This document shows positions 1 through 7,739 of a stretch of DNA of 64,000 nt, one piece after another. The position numbers and the translations under genes were made by a program. The stretch spans positions 4,216,001-4,280,000 of the forward strand of contig NZ_CP116477.1 in NCBI RefSeq assembly GCF_028335745.1, in the 5' to 3' direction. Below the pieces are notes generated by a model that was given only the letters and a program-made list of their open reading frames with translations, did not search any database and was not told the DNA's origin. Within the stretch, counting starts at the first letter, position 1, and every line of letters begins with the position of its first letter. Origin of the DNA: Pectobacterium sp. A5351 (GTDB taxonomy: Bacteria > Pseudomonadota > Gammaproteobacteria > Enterobacterales > Enterobacteriaceae).

Positions 1-875
1 AATGGATTTTTTGGTGTTCCGTCATTCAGTAACTCAGACGCGGTGGCATGTACTTCCCCCTGAACATAAGCCCAATATTCAGGATTATCGAGGGTTCTCT
101 CTTTAATTTGCTTAGGAATAAAGCGGCTCATTTCCATATTGAAGTCGTCACGGACTTCATCTTCCGACATCAGCTTGGCTAACTGAATAGACAGCGCCTG
201 TCGAAAGTCTTCTGTTTGCTCCTGTCTGGCGGTGAGCTTCTTTTCAACCAGTGTCTTGGATAAATCAATACCGCGCTGCTTAACCCAAACAATATCCCAG
301 ATATCACGAGGTTTAATACGTCTTGCCCGATACGCTAACGCGATCAACTTATCGGCTAATGTTTCTTGTAACGACTGTACCGGAACCAAAATCCCTTCAG
401 TCGGAACAACGATGTCGTAATGATTGATTAGCGGGCGCTTTTCAATATCAAATGACGGAATAGCACAGACGTCAATATGCATTTTTTGCCGTGGCAAATC
501 AGGACGATTAGCTTCTTTTACGATACTCATTTTCCAAGAAACGGTATCCCCTTGCTGCTCGCCAGAAGGTTTGTTTACCCAAACTTCGGTTTCATACTTA
601 TTCTGAATATAGGTTTGGATTTCGGACTCCAGTCCCTCAAACGCTGAGGGCTGGAAATCATGACCACCATTGAAATCAAGATCTTCTGATAGCCTGCTGC
701 TATTGTAACACATGCGTAATGAGGTACCGCCAATAAACGTTAACCGCTGCATGACGCCCTGTTTGATCAGCACATCCATAATGTCATGATGCAAAATCTC
801 TTTTTCTATGACGGGTGTCACTGCGGCATAGTCAGGGTTTGACTGGACGATTTGGCGAATTTGTTGCTTCAGCAT
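1..875 (-). CDS. abiEii: AbiEii-type nucleotidyltransferase toxin (partial, runs off the left edge)
   Basis: The reading frame starts at an ATG at 875 behind a GGAG ribosome site and stays open to the window edge, giving 291 visible residues. It belongs to the AbiEii/AbiGii nucleotidyltransferase-like toxin family. The nucleotide-binding GGTSLR motif is at residues 49-54 and is followed by SEDLDF at 63-68, the paired acidic residues of the active site. Family members act with an AbiEi antitoxin in a non-interacting (type IV) toxin-antitoxin pair that aborts phage infection. The antitoxin gene lies 26 bp upstream on the same strand, so the two are probably co-transcribed. The C-terminus is outside the window, so whether the gene is intact cannot be judged. 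Confidence 0.9.
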   Translation of the reverse strand, partial: MLKQQIRQIVQSNPDYAAVTPVIEKEILHHDIMDVLIKQGVMQRLTFIGGTSLRMCYNSSRLSEDLDFNGGHDFQPSAFEGLESEIQTYIQNKYETEVWVNKPSGEQQGDTVSWKMSIVKEANRPDLPRQKMHIDVCAIPSFDIEKRPLINHYDIVVPTEGILVPVQSLQETLADKLIALAYRARRIKPRDIWDIVWVKQRGIDLSKTLVEKKLTARQEQTEDFRQALSIQLAKLMSEDEVRDDFNMEMSRFIPKQIKERTLDNPEYWAYVQGEVHATASELLNDGTPKNP

Positions 876-901
876 ACGTTTCTCCTACACACTCCCCATA
901 C

Positions 902-1426
902 TTAGCTCTCCAACATATGTAGATTGCGGTGACAGTGCTTTAGATCTGCAATCGCTTGTTCCTTGTATGCGCGATACATTTTGATGTCAGGGTCATAGTA
1001 CAAATTAGGTGCAATTTGCTCGACTGACTTTTTAGTATGGGTAAGCTCGATCACGCCATAAGGCGTATCAAAACAACCACTTCGACCTTTAGTCACCACC
1101 GTGACTCTACCCATCACAACTTGTGAAATATCACCGGTATGACTGAGCTGACTTTCTAAGCTGATGTAGTTCAATACACCACTGCGCAACTTTTTGATGG
1201 TTTTATAAATGGCAGTCTCAGGCTCAGGTGGTGTAATAACACTTTCATAGAAGCCTTTCACCACTCGTCTTAGCAGCCCCTTCTTTACGCAATCTGCCAG
1301 GAACTTTCTAAAGGCTGAGTCACAAGGCACACCCTGCATAAAAGCCAGCTCTGTTACACTGTGAATGCCACCGCCAGCGTTCACTGCTTTAGCCAACGCG
1401 TTTAATAGCTCATCAGATTTAGCCAT
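902..1426 (-). CDS. abiEi: AbiEi-type antitoxin and autorepressor
   Basis: This 174-residue protein starts MAKSDELLNALAKAV. Its N-terminal part (about 1-65) reads as a winged helix-turn-helix (SVTELAFMQGVP, then DCVKKGLLRRVVKGFYE), followed by an antitoxin C-terminal domain. In known AbiE systems this protein both neutralises AbiEii and represses its own operon by binding inverted repeats upstream. Two such repeats lie directly in front of this gene (1426-1470 and 1493-1535). It is the first gene of the pair, with abiEii 26 bp downstream. The family call rests on pairing with AbiEii, size and the helix-turn-helix. Confidence 0.85.
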   Translation of the reverse strand: MAKSDELLNALAKAVNAGGGIHSVTELAFMQGVPCDSAFRKFLADCVKKGLLRRVVKGFYESVITPPEPETAIYKTIKKLRSGVLNYISLESQLSHTGDISQVVMGRVTVVTKGRSGCFDTPYGVIELTHTKKSVEQIAPNLYYDPDIKMYRAYKEQAIADLKHCHRNLHMLES

Positions 1427-1470
1427 AGGTCTACACTACATCACCAAGTAAGTAATGTAGTGTAGACCTA
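1426..1470. promoter_or_regulatory. AbiEi operator 1, inverted repeat touching the antitoxin start
   Basis: A perfect 16-bp inverted repeat: TAGGTCTACACTACAT at 1426-1441 and its exact complement at 1455-1470, separated by 13 bp. The left arm shares one base with the abiEi start codon, so a bound repressor would block initiation. The position matches the paired operators described for AbiE systems. Binding by this AbiEi is inferred. Confidence 0.8.
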
Positions 1471-1492
1471 ATGCAAGACCTGCGCAAAAAAA

Positions 1493-1535
1493 AGGTCTAC
1501 AGATTGTTACGAAATAAGTAACTTAGTGTAGACCC
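1493..1535. promoter_or_regulatory. AbiEi operator 2, imperfect inverted repeat
   Basis: A second copy of the operator motif. GGTCTACA at the left end and TGTAGACC at the right end are the same half-sites as in operator 1, with an inner GTTAC/GTAAC pair and mismatched bases between. Its lower symmetry suggests a weaker secondary site. The abiE promoter probably lies in or between the two repeats. Confidence 0.7.
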
Positions 1536-1821
1536 ATTAAACCTGGGTAACCTTCGCTCTCGACTCTTGTATATCGCCAGCCAGGGATACCAATATGTCC
1601 ATATTGAGCATTTTTATAGAATTTGGACACGGTGATATTCATTTCAAATGGGCGAGGTATTCTGTTGGCTAATGGCTATTGCAAAGAGGCCTCAAAAAGA
1701 TGGCCCGACTTTGCTCAGTAAAGCCTTTCAAAACTACTATTTTTTCCCCCTAACAGCAGCGTAAAAACGGTACTGTTTTTCCATTGCTCGCCACTAATAT
1801 TTGGTAAAAGCCAAGGTAAGT

Positions 1822-1858
1822 GGTGGACTGTTTGGTGGACTGTTTGGTGGACAAACAG
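1822..1858. repeat. Tandem 12-bp repeat ending in a 19-bp inverted repeat
   Basis: The 12-mer GGTGGACTGTTT is repeated at 1822-1833 and 1834-1845, with a third partial copy (GGTGGAC) to 1852. The last copy overlaps an inverted repeat, CTGTTTG (1840-1846) with CAAACAG (1852-1858). Such a layout could be a recombinase site left by an integrative element, but no integrase gene is visible nearby. Apart from this and the AbiE operators, I see no gene in 1536-1982. Confidence 0.6.
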
Positions 1859-2033
1859 GCATTTTTGAACGGTTTATTTTGTGTAATATATTGATATTAC
1901 TGTTATTTACACCATCATTCAAGCAGTGAATTCAATCGAATAAATTCCACCCGCACCTATTAAATTCAATAATGCCCTTTTTTGGACTGCACCCCAAAAG
2001 TTGGACACCCAACTGAGTAAGGTGCAGTTTTTT

Positions 2034-2558
2034 ATGGCAAAGCCAAAATATTCCCTCGAAACCAGATTAGCTGTAGTTAATCACTACCTCGCCGGAAAAG
2101 ATGGAACACATCGTACAGCTGAACGCTTTGGTGTTGAGAGAACATCAGTGCGACGCTGGGTAAGAGCCTGGCAACTCCATGGTATTGATGGCATTACCTG
2201 GAAAAATGACCGCCATTCTCCGGCGTTCCGGATGACTGTTGTCCAGACTGTTCTCAATGAAGAACTTTCGATGCGTGAAGCTGCCGCACGGTTTAATATC
2301 TCAACTGAAACCGTTGTCCGGCACTGGGTGAATGTATACAAAGACGCAGGTGAGAAAGGACTTCTGAGCATAAAACCAGGCCGGAGCAAGGACATGACAA
2401 AACCCAAAAAAACACCTCCACTTACCGATGCTGCACTGGAAAAGTTATCTCCCGAAGAACTGCGGGCTGAACTTCGTTACCTGCGCGCAGAGAATGCCTA
2501 TCTAAAAAAGCTGAAGGCCTTAGTTCAAAGCGAGAAAAGCGGCAGAAAGCCGGAATAA
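2034..2558 (+). CDS. IS150-like transposase OrfA (helix-turn-helix subunit)
   Basis: This 174-residue OrfA begins MAKPKYSLETRLAVV. An upstream in-frame TTG at 2001 lies inside the terminal repeat and is unlikely to be used. Two helix-turn-helix segments (AERFGVERTSVRRWV and AARFNISTETVVRHWV) bind the IS ends, and a C-terminal leucine-rich coiled coil (LRYLRAENAYLKKLKAL) mediates assembly. Near its 3' end is the slippery heptamer A6G at 2504-2510. A -1 slip there enters the OrfB frame, which is open through to the OrfB ATG. This is the usual IS3 way of making the fused OrfAB transposase. Confidence 0.92.
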   Translation: MAKPKYSLETRLAVVNHYLAGKDGTHRTAERFGVERTSVRRWVRAWQLHGIDGITWKNDRHSPAFRMTVVQTVLNEELSMREAAARFNISTETVVRHWVNVYKDAGEKGLLSIKPGRSKDMTKPKKTPPLTDAALEKLSPEELRAELRYLRAENAYLKKLKALVQSEKSGRKPE

Positions 2559-2611
2559 TCAGTGAGCTAAGGCTGGAGTATGCGCTCGGTGATCTTCTGC
2601 GTGCAGCGGGT

Positions 2612-3397
2612 ATGTCCCGTAGTACGTGGTATCACAATATGAATGCGCTGAAGCGAGTGGACAGGCATGCCGGGCTGAAAGATAAAATCAGAGAGATTTA
2701 CCACTATCACAAAGGGCGTTATGGCTACCGCAGGATCACACTCTCACTGAGAAAACAGGGGTTGTTGGTAAACCATAAAACTGTGCAGAGACTGATGGCG
2801 GAGCTGTCACTCCGCTCTCTGATAAGGGTGAAGAAATATCGTGCCTGGAAAGGGGAAATGGGCAAGGCTGCGCCCAATATCCTGAGCCGGAACTTCAGTG
2901 CATCGAAAGCCAACGAAAAATGGGTCACGGATGTTACAGAGTTCTCGGTGCAGGGTAAAAAGCTGTACCTGTCGCCGGTTCTCGATCTGTTTAACCGGGA
3001 GATTATCTCCTACAGCCTGTCGGAAAGGCCGGTGATGGAGATGGTTAATACGATGCTGCACGATGCGTTCTCAGCGCTCGGACCGGAGGATACACCGCTG
3101 CTGCACACGGATCAGGGCTGGCAATACCGAATGGCAGGCTATCAGGCAAAGTTAAAGGCACAGGGTATGACGCAAAGCATGTCACGCAAGGGAAACTGCC
3201 TGGATAACGCGGTGATGGAGAACTTCTTCGGCACACTGAAATCGGAGTGTTTTTACCTGAACAGGTTCAGCGATCTGAATGAACTGAGGAAGGCGATAGA
3301 GGACTATATCCATTACTATAACAACGAGCGGATCAGCCTGAAATTAAAAGGCCTGAGTCCGGTAGAATACCGAACCCGGGCCCTGATAGCCGCTTAA
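2612..3397 (+). CDS. IS150-like transposase OrfB (DDE catalytic domain)
   Basis: This 261-residue integrase-core transposase carries the full DDE triad: D107 in KWVTDVTEF, D167 in LLHTDQGWQY and E203 in NAVMENFFG, with 35 residues between the second D and the E, as in retroviral-type integrases. An N-terminal HTH_21-like segment (GRYGYRRITLSLRK) precedes it. The active transposase is probably OrfAB made by -1 frameshifting at 2504-2510. Translation from the internal ATG at 2612 would give OrfB alone. No frameshift or stop disrupts it. Confidence 0.93.
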   Translation: MSRSTWYHNMNALKRVDRHAGLKDKIREIYHYHKGRYGYRRITLSLRKQGLLVNHKTVQRLMAELSLRSLIRVKKYRAWKGEMGKAAPNILSRNFSASKANEKWVTDVTEFSVQGKKLYLSPVLDLFNREIISYSLSERPVMEMVNTMLHDAFSALGPEDTPLLHTDQGWQYRMAGYQAKLKAQGMTQSMSRKGNCLDNAVMENFFGTLKSECFYLNRFSDLNELRKAIEDYIHYYNNERISLKLKGLSPVEYRTRALIAA

Positions 3398-3561
3398 CAT
3401 GAACTGTCCAACTTTATGGGGTCAGTCCATTTTTAAGGGCATTTAAATATTTCACAATAGTATTAATTACAAAAAATGTTATTACATAGATATTTAAAAT
3501 CCCTCTCATTTATTAAATGAATAAATTCATGCTCATAAGAATAAATGGAAAATTTTTATTT

Positions 3562-3717
3562 TTAACTTTTTGAGCGACAGCTTTTACACCAACTTTGGGT
3601 TGTTGCTCCCGCAGGTACAGTTCTATAACCAAAAAGAGACTGCAACTCGACGGCAGTGTGGGCTGTGGTAGACTTACATTTAGGACAAGTGTGTGGAAGT
3701 TTGACTGCATTAGACAT
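3562..3717 (-). CDS. Small four-cysteine protein (51 residues), function unknown
   Basis: This short gene starts at ATG 3717, with AGAGGG placed 7 bp upstream, and stops at TAA 3562-3564. The product begins MSNAVKLPHTCPKCKSTTA and ends SWCKSCRSKS. Its two CxxC pairs, CPKC near the N-terminus and CKSC near the C-terminus, are spaced like a zinc ribbon, so it may be a single zinc-binding module. A longer overlapping frame (3513-3710) lacks this pattern and is a shadow. It sits 130 bp past the IS element in AT-rich DNA. I do not recognise the family. The start, ribosome site and paired cysteines make it a credible gene. Confidence 0.65.
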   Translation of the reverse strand: MSNAVKLPHTCPKCKSTTAHTAVELQSLFGYRTVPAGATTQSWCKSCRSKS

Positions 3718-3948
3718 ATAGCAACCCTCTTATTTAAATAAACATTCCCATTCTAAAAATATTTTACATAATATACCATAATTATATATTTACCACCCAA
3801 AATAATTATTTAATACATGCTAAAAAATATTGGTAATTATTAAATTATTATCATTCTAACTTCTTTAAAATAACTACGAAACTCGTAGTATCTGAACCCG
3901 TAAAAAGCATCGACAATTCGCGACACTGACTTTCAAGGAGGATCGCCA

Positions 3949-4176
3949 ATGACCACGACAAATGCAGCCGTTACCGAGAGTTCCATTACCATTTTCCGAG
4001 ATCTGATTGCTTCACTACCCGTTGATCATCTTAGACCCGTGGCGAAGATCGTTCCCCTTACCGTTACGGAGAAAACGCCACGCATTGGTTTCATGAAGGG
4101 CCAAGTTTCAGCCCCAGATAATTTTAATGATTTGAATAAAGAAGAAATTATCGACATGTTCAATGGAAAATTATGA
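3949..4176 (+). CDS. Orphan antitoxin-like protein, probably a remnant
   Basis: This 75-residue ORF has a strong AAGGAGG ribosome site. The C-terminal half (PVAKIVPL, RIGFMKGQVSAPDNF, EEIIDMF) has the look of the C-terminal toxin-binding tail of Phd/VapB-like antitoxins. The N-terminal half does not show the expected DNA-binding fold. No toxin follows: after a short open stretch ending near 4233 there is no PIN-domain or RelE-like frame. I read it as a decayed or recombined antitoxin left after loss of its partner. Alternatively it is a stand-alone anti-addiction gene. Confidence 0.5.
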   Translation: MTTTNAAVTESSITIFRDLIASLPVDHLRPVAKIVPLTVTEKTPRIGFMKGQVSAPDNFNDLNKEEIIDMFNGKL

Positions 4177-4362
4177 TGGTTATCAACAATGTCGATGAAC
4201 CCAAACCGCCATTGAGCACCATCTTGAGAAATCCACATCAGTGAAAACAGGGAACAACAACCGACATACGTTATCTCGTCCTCTCCGTCATCCTTCCTGC
4301 GTTAACCGGCCGTCAGGCGGTTACCACTTTCCGGGAAACAGCTCACCTAAACATAGTGAAGG

Positions 4363-4387
4363 CGGCCAGACAGATCGCGTCTGGCCG
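4363..4387. terminator. GC-rich hairpin downstream of the lipoprotein gene
   Basis: A perfect 9-bp stem, CGGCCAGAC at 4363-4371 and GTCTGGCCG at 4379-4387. It lies just past the stop codon of the leftward lipoprotein gene. No clear U-tract follows, so it may protect the transcript end rather than terminate on its own. The rest of 4177-4397 shows nothing recognisable. Confidence 0.5.
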
Positions 4388-4397
4388 AGTAGCAGCA

Positions 4398-4943
4398 TTA
4401 AAACTTATGCACTCTGGAATCAAATCCACCGCAGTTTTTCAACATCAAATCTTTGACCGGTCGGCGGTCGTAGTAGCCTTTCTCTGTTTGGAACACTTCG
4501 TAGACTTCAATGCGTCGGGGCGAATAAGGTCCATCAAACTTGCCAGTGACATAATAGTAATTCCCCACTACGGGTTTAAACGTTACGGTGCTAAATCCGC
4601 CATTCACTGCAATCATTCTGACTGTAATATTATGTTGCGCACTGACCCAGAATTCACGAATCATCGTTGGCGTTTCGGGAATAGCCGGGAAGCCGAGTTC
4701 TTTATTATTGAGTTTAGTTTGTAACCCAAACGCATTATTGGTGTAGCCATTTTCTGGCGCATCAATATTAATACATCGGTCGGTCGTCGGATAAACGCGA
4801 ATATAATCGAGGTTACGATTATCGAACGTGATACCCACGCGGTCAGCACCCTGATAATCCTCCAGTTTATGACTATAGGTTGCGACCGAGCATCCGCTGA
4901 TTAATGCCGCGCTTATCCCCATGAGAATAATTTTCCCAAACAT
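4398..4943 (-). CDS. Putative lipoprotein, function unknown
   Basis: About 181 residues, beginning MFGKIILMGISAALISGC. The segment LISGC is a clear lipobox, so the protein should be cleaved before the cysteine, lipidated and anchored in the envelope. The mature part is polar, with several aromatic residues and repeated beta-like stretches (NYYYVTGKFDG, RRIEVYEVF) and three further cysteines that could form disulfides. I chose the second ATG (4943) because AAGGG is well spaced from it and falls too close to the ATG at 4949. It is a single gene with no operon partner. I do not recognise the family. Confidence 0.75.
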   Translation of the reverse strand: MFGKIILMGISAALISGCSVATYSHKLEDYQGADRVGITFDNRNLDYIRVYPTTDRCINIDAPENGYTNNAFGLQTKLNNKELGFPAIPETPTMIREFWVSAQHNITVRMIAVNGGFSTVTFKPVVGNYYYVTGKFDGPYSPRRIEVYEVFQTEKGYYDRRPVKDLMLKNCGGFDSRVHKF

Positions 4944-5043
4944 AACCATCCCTTACCTTTATAAAATCAGAACTTCCTGATTATGTTATGCCGTTTTTTA
5001 TTCGAAAATTTATGCTCTATTACCTCACCTTAAACACTATTAA

Positions 5044-5242
5044 TATACCCTAAATAATTCGAGTTGCGTGAAGGCGGCAACTGCGCGAATCCCCAGGAGC
5101 TTACACCAGTAAGTGACTGGGGTGAGTAAGGACAAATTGGCTTAGCCGATTTGAACGCCGCTTGCGGCGGCCCTCTAGGGCGAGGCTCAGAAATGAGCCG
5201 AGTATTGCCAACGCACAAGCAGCTTGAAGTATGACGGGTATA
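5044..5242. repeat. ERIC element with an extra hairpin insertion
   Basis: The ends are TATACCCTAAATAATTCGAG on the left and, on the opposite strand, TATACCCGTCATACTTCAAG, the terminal pair of enterobacterial ERIC repeats. The core at about 5087-5125 contains AGGAGCTTAC and AAGTGACTGGGGTGAG, the sequences on which ERIC PCR primers are based. An insertion of about 70 bp follows, with its own hairpin at 5133-5153 (CAAATTGGCT/AGCCGATTTG). The right end is 11 bp before the ATG of the next gene, so the element probably forms most of that gene's 5' leader. Confidence 0.9.
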
Positions 5243-5253
5243 AACGAGGCAAC

Positions 5254-5640
5254 ATGGCAATTTCGCTCTATTACACCGTTCGACGCAAAAAATCCCTGAG
5301 CCAGACAGAGATATCTGCCGTGAAGGAGATCGTCCAACGCCATTCCGTTAATGACCAAATTGAGAACTATCTGACAACCGGAGAAGGCCTGAATTGGGAA
5401 TCCTTTGATTTCGCTCTCAACGTGAAAACCGGTAACGTGTTCAGAAAAGGAATCGTACTCTCCGGTTCGACCAAACTTCCCGATAACGACGAAGAAGCCA
5501 CCTGGGTTGGCGTTCAGCATTGGTGCCAGTGTTTATCCGAAATACGTGCCGCTCTGACGCACTGCGAATGGCACGTCGCGGTCGACGACCATGTGATTCC
5601 GTGGAGCCATGAAATAAATGCCTACGATCCCACACGCTAA
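5254..5640 (+). CDS. Hypothetical protein, 128 residues
   Basis: The product begins MAISLYYTVRRKKSLSQ and ends AYDPTR. I took the ATG at 5254, preceded by ACGAGG. A longer frame starting at TTG 5224 would be encoded by the end of the ERIC repeat and is unlikely. There is no signal peptide or membrane segment, so it is probably cytoplasmic. The N-terminal third is basic and helical (SQTEISAVKEIVQRH). The C-terminal part carries two tryptophan-rich patches (WVGVQHWCQCLSEI, WHVAVDDHVIPWSHE). The ending resembles small immunity or accessory proteins of enterobacteria, but I cannot assign a family. It stands alone between an ERIC element and the permease gene on the other strand. Confidence 0.6.
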   Translation: MAISLYYTVRRKKSLSQTEISAVKEIVQRHSVNDQIENYLTTGEGLNWESFDFALNVKTGNVFRKGIVLSGSTKLPDNDEEATWVGVQHWCQCLSEIRAALTHCEWHVAVDDHVIPWSHEINAYDPTR

Positions 5641-5774
5641 AGTCAGTGCCTCTAACGTCACGGGCTGAAGAGGGGCGATAAAAGAATGTGGTCGGTGGTT
5701 CTTAGTCAAGGTCCCCGCAGGCGTCGTGTGGATCACACCCGAGGGGCAAGAAATTTGGACTTAACGCAAGCGAC

Positions 5775-6980
5775 TCACTCTACCTTCTTATTCACCGCGC
5801 CCTGGCTTTCCACCGTTCGCTCAGTTGCCGTCTTGCTGTCCTTCACTCCCGCATCAGCCTCTTCGGGAGTTACCAAACCCGCGTACAGTCGGCCTTCCTC
5901 GATAAAATCTTCATCGATACCTTCAATATTTTCCTGATTGTCACGCCCAGAGAGGATGTTCCAGCAGGCGATGAATAACGCCGCAATCAACGGGCCAATC
6001 ACAAAACCGTTGATACCGTAGATTTCCATCCCGCCCAGCGTGGCGATCAGAATCAGGTAATCCGGCATTTTGGTGTCTTTACCCACCAGCAGCGGACGCA
6101 GAATGTTATCCACCAGCCCAATCACCAGCACGAAGAACGCAACAATAAAGATCGCCTGCCAGAGCATGTCCGTCGCGAACAGGAAGACGGCAGCAGGCAC
6201 CCAAATAATCGCTGAACCCACGGCGGGAATCAGCGACAGGAACGCCATTAGCGAGCCCCACAGCAGGCTGCCTTCTATTCCTGCGATGGAGAATGCAATA
6301 CCGCCCAGCGTCCCCTGTACAATCGCCACAACGGCAGTACCTTTCACGGTCGCCCGGGATACCGCGGCAAACTTCACCAGCAGGTGGTGTTTAACATAGG
6401 TGGACAGCGGCAGCGATTCCAGAATCAGGTTCACCAGATAGGAACCGTCTTTCAGGAGGAAGAAAAGCAGGTAGAGCATCACCCCGAAACCCACGAAGAA
6501 GGTGAATGTTCCTTTACCGATCAGCAGCACGCTTCCCGCCAGATATTGCCCGCCTTTCAGCGCAACCTGAGACAACTCTTGCTGTATTTTGGCGGCATTA
6601 TCCAGATTGTGTTCCGCCAGGAAATGCCGCGCCCACTTCGGCAAATGCTGAAGCAACTCCGCCAGCACCACCGGGAACTGCGTATTGCTATCCTGCAACC
6701 GGGTATAAACCCCATTAATCTCAACCACCAGCGAGGAAACAATCACGCCCAATGGAATGAAGACGATCAGGAAGATGATCAGAACAGTCAGCAGCGAGGC
6801 AACGCCGTTACGGTCGTTCAATTTTTGCCGAATTTTACTTTTCAGCGGATGGAAGATAATAGCCAGCACCGCCGCCCACAGGATGGCGGAATAATACGGC
6901 ACCAATATGTCAAAAAACGCCAGCGTAACGACAAATAAGATAAGGATGAAGAATCCTTTCGTAAGCCCTTTAATATTCAC
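5775..6980 (-). CDS. AI-2E family transporter (YdiK/PerM-like membrane protein)
   Basis: About 401 residues from a GTG at 6980 behind GGGGAAA. A longer frame to 7040 lacks a ribosome site. The AI-2E transporter superfamily is visible: two N-terminal membrane segments (FFILILFVVTLAFFDILV, AILWAAVLAIIF), the following PLKSKI loop, a long amphipathic region, and a C-terminal block of several membrane segments (LMAFLSLIPAVGSAIIWVP, then INGFVIGPLIAALFIA). These proteins are exporters of small molecules or act in ion exchange. Substrates differ, and the name does not prove autoinducer transport. A polar 50-residue tail follows the last membrane segment. It is a monocistronic gene. Confidence 0.85.
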   Translation of the reverse strand: MNIKGLTKGFFILILFVVTLAFFDILVPYYSAILWAAVLAIIFHPLKSKIRQKLNDRNGVASLLTVLIIFLIVFIPLGVIVSSLVVEINGVYTRLQDSNTQFPVVLAELLQHLPKWARHFLAEHNLDNAAKIQQELSQVALKGGQYLAGSVLLIGKGTFTFFVGFGVMLYLLFFLLKDGSYLVNLILESLPLSTYVKHHLLVKFAAVSRATVKGTAVVAIVQGTLGGIAFSIAGIEGSLLWGSLMAFLSLIPAVGSAIIWVPAAVFLFATDMLWQAIFIVAFFVLVIGLVDNILRPLLVGKDTKMPDYLILIATLGGMEIYGINGFVIGPLIAALFIACWNILSGRDNQENIEGIDEDFIEEGRLYAGLVTPEEADAGVKDSKTATERTVESQGAVNKKVE

Positions 6981-7073
6981 AACGATTTCCCCTTCATTCA
7001 ATCTGCTCTCGAAATATAGAACGAAGTGGGGCGTTTGCAATATAGAAAAAAATGCCTGATTCTGAGGAAGTAG

Positions 7074-7574
7074 CTACGTGAGCGCCTCATGCATCACGAT
7101 AAAGTCATTTTTTAGCTGGCTATACACGGCGGCATCGTTGTCACATGCCCGTGCAGCGGCACGTTTTATTGCCGCGTATTCCGCACATACAGAAGGATTC
7201 GCCCGTAGATAATCACGAAAAGCCAGATGTCGCTGAATAGACTCGTCACCCACCACAAAAGCGTGCAGATGGTGAGTGCGCACATCGCCGCCTTTGGTGT
7301 AGTAACGACGCCCCGCTATCCCACTTTCGCCGCGAGGGCGATAGCCCACATCGACCATGACATGATCGAGTCGGTCCAAATCGGACAACGAAACCACTTC
7401 CAGCAGCATATCAATCACCGGTTTGGCGGGTAACCCCGGCACGGCCGTGCTGCCAATATGGTGGATTTTCACCGCAACGCCACCGAGCACCTGCGCTATC
7501 GCACGTGCCGCCGTTGCGTAATTCGTCGCCCAGTGTGGATCGTAATCCACTACGGTAATTATTCGCCCGCCCAT
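7074..7574 (-). CDS. GrpB family protein (nucleotidyltransferase-like fold)
   Basis: 166 residues from MGGRIITVVDYDPHW, with GAGGGA 7 bp upstream of the ATG. A 20-residue upstream extension is unlikely. The GrpB/UPF0157 signature is present: HHIGSTAVPGLPAKPVIDML (residues about 38-57). This is a GS-x-x-x-G-x-x-x-K-x-x-x-D arrangement like the nucleotidyltransferase fold. The family is also found fused to dephospho-CoA kinase in some bacteria. Its reaction is not established. It stands alone. Confidence 0.85.
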   Translation of the reverse strand: MGGRIITVVDYDPHWATNYATAARAIAQVLGGVAVKIHHIGSTAVPGLPAKPVIDMLLEVVSLSDLDRLDHVMVDVGYRPRGESGIAGRRYYTKGGDVRTHHLHAFVVGDESIQRHLAFRDYLRANPSVCAEYAAIKRAAARACDNDAAVYSQLKNDFIVMHEALT

Positions 7575-7739
7575 GCCTTTATCCCTCACACGTCTTATCG
7601 CGTAAAGGTTAACAACGTTCAGGGAAAGGTTCAAAAGCCGTCACACAAGTAGGATAAGGGAATACCACGCATAAAAGAGTTGTTAATAAAACACGTCTTT
7701 TTTGTGAGGTTTTGCCATACTGCGCGATCGGATCAACAT

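Larger units (their letters stand above)
1983..3429 (+). mobile_element. IS3-family insertion sequence, IS150-like
   Basis: A complete 1447-bp element. The left terminal repeat begins TGGACTGCACCCCAAAAG and the right one, on the other strand, begins TGGACTGACCCCATAAAG. They are imperfect terminal inverted repeats of about 26 bp. It is flanked by TTT on both sides (1980-1982 and 3430-3432), a 3-bp target duplication. Inside are two ORFs in -1 register, a helix-turn-helix OrfA and a DDE OrfB, both resembling InsJ/InsK of IS150. Both ORFs are open and the ends are present, so the element may be functional. Confidence 0.93.

Noticed and set aside
3513..3710. A 65-codon leftward frame overlapping the small cysteine protein
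   Set aside because: It lacks a ribosome site and the CxxC pairs; the 3562-3717 frame is the better candidate.
5224..5253. N-terminal extension of the 128-residue protein
   Set aside because: The extra codons are encoded by the ERIC right end, start at TTG, and have no ribosome site.
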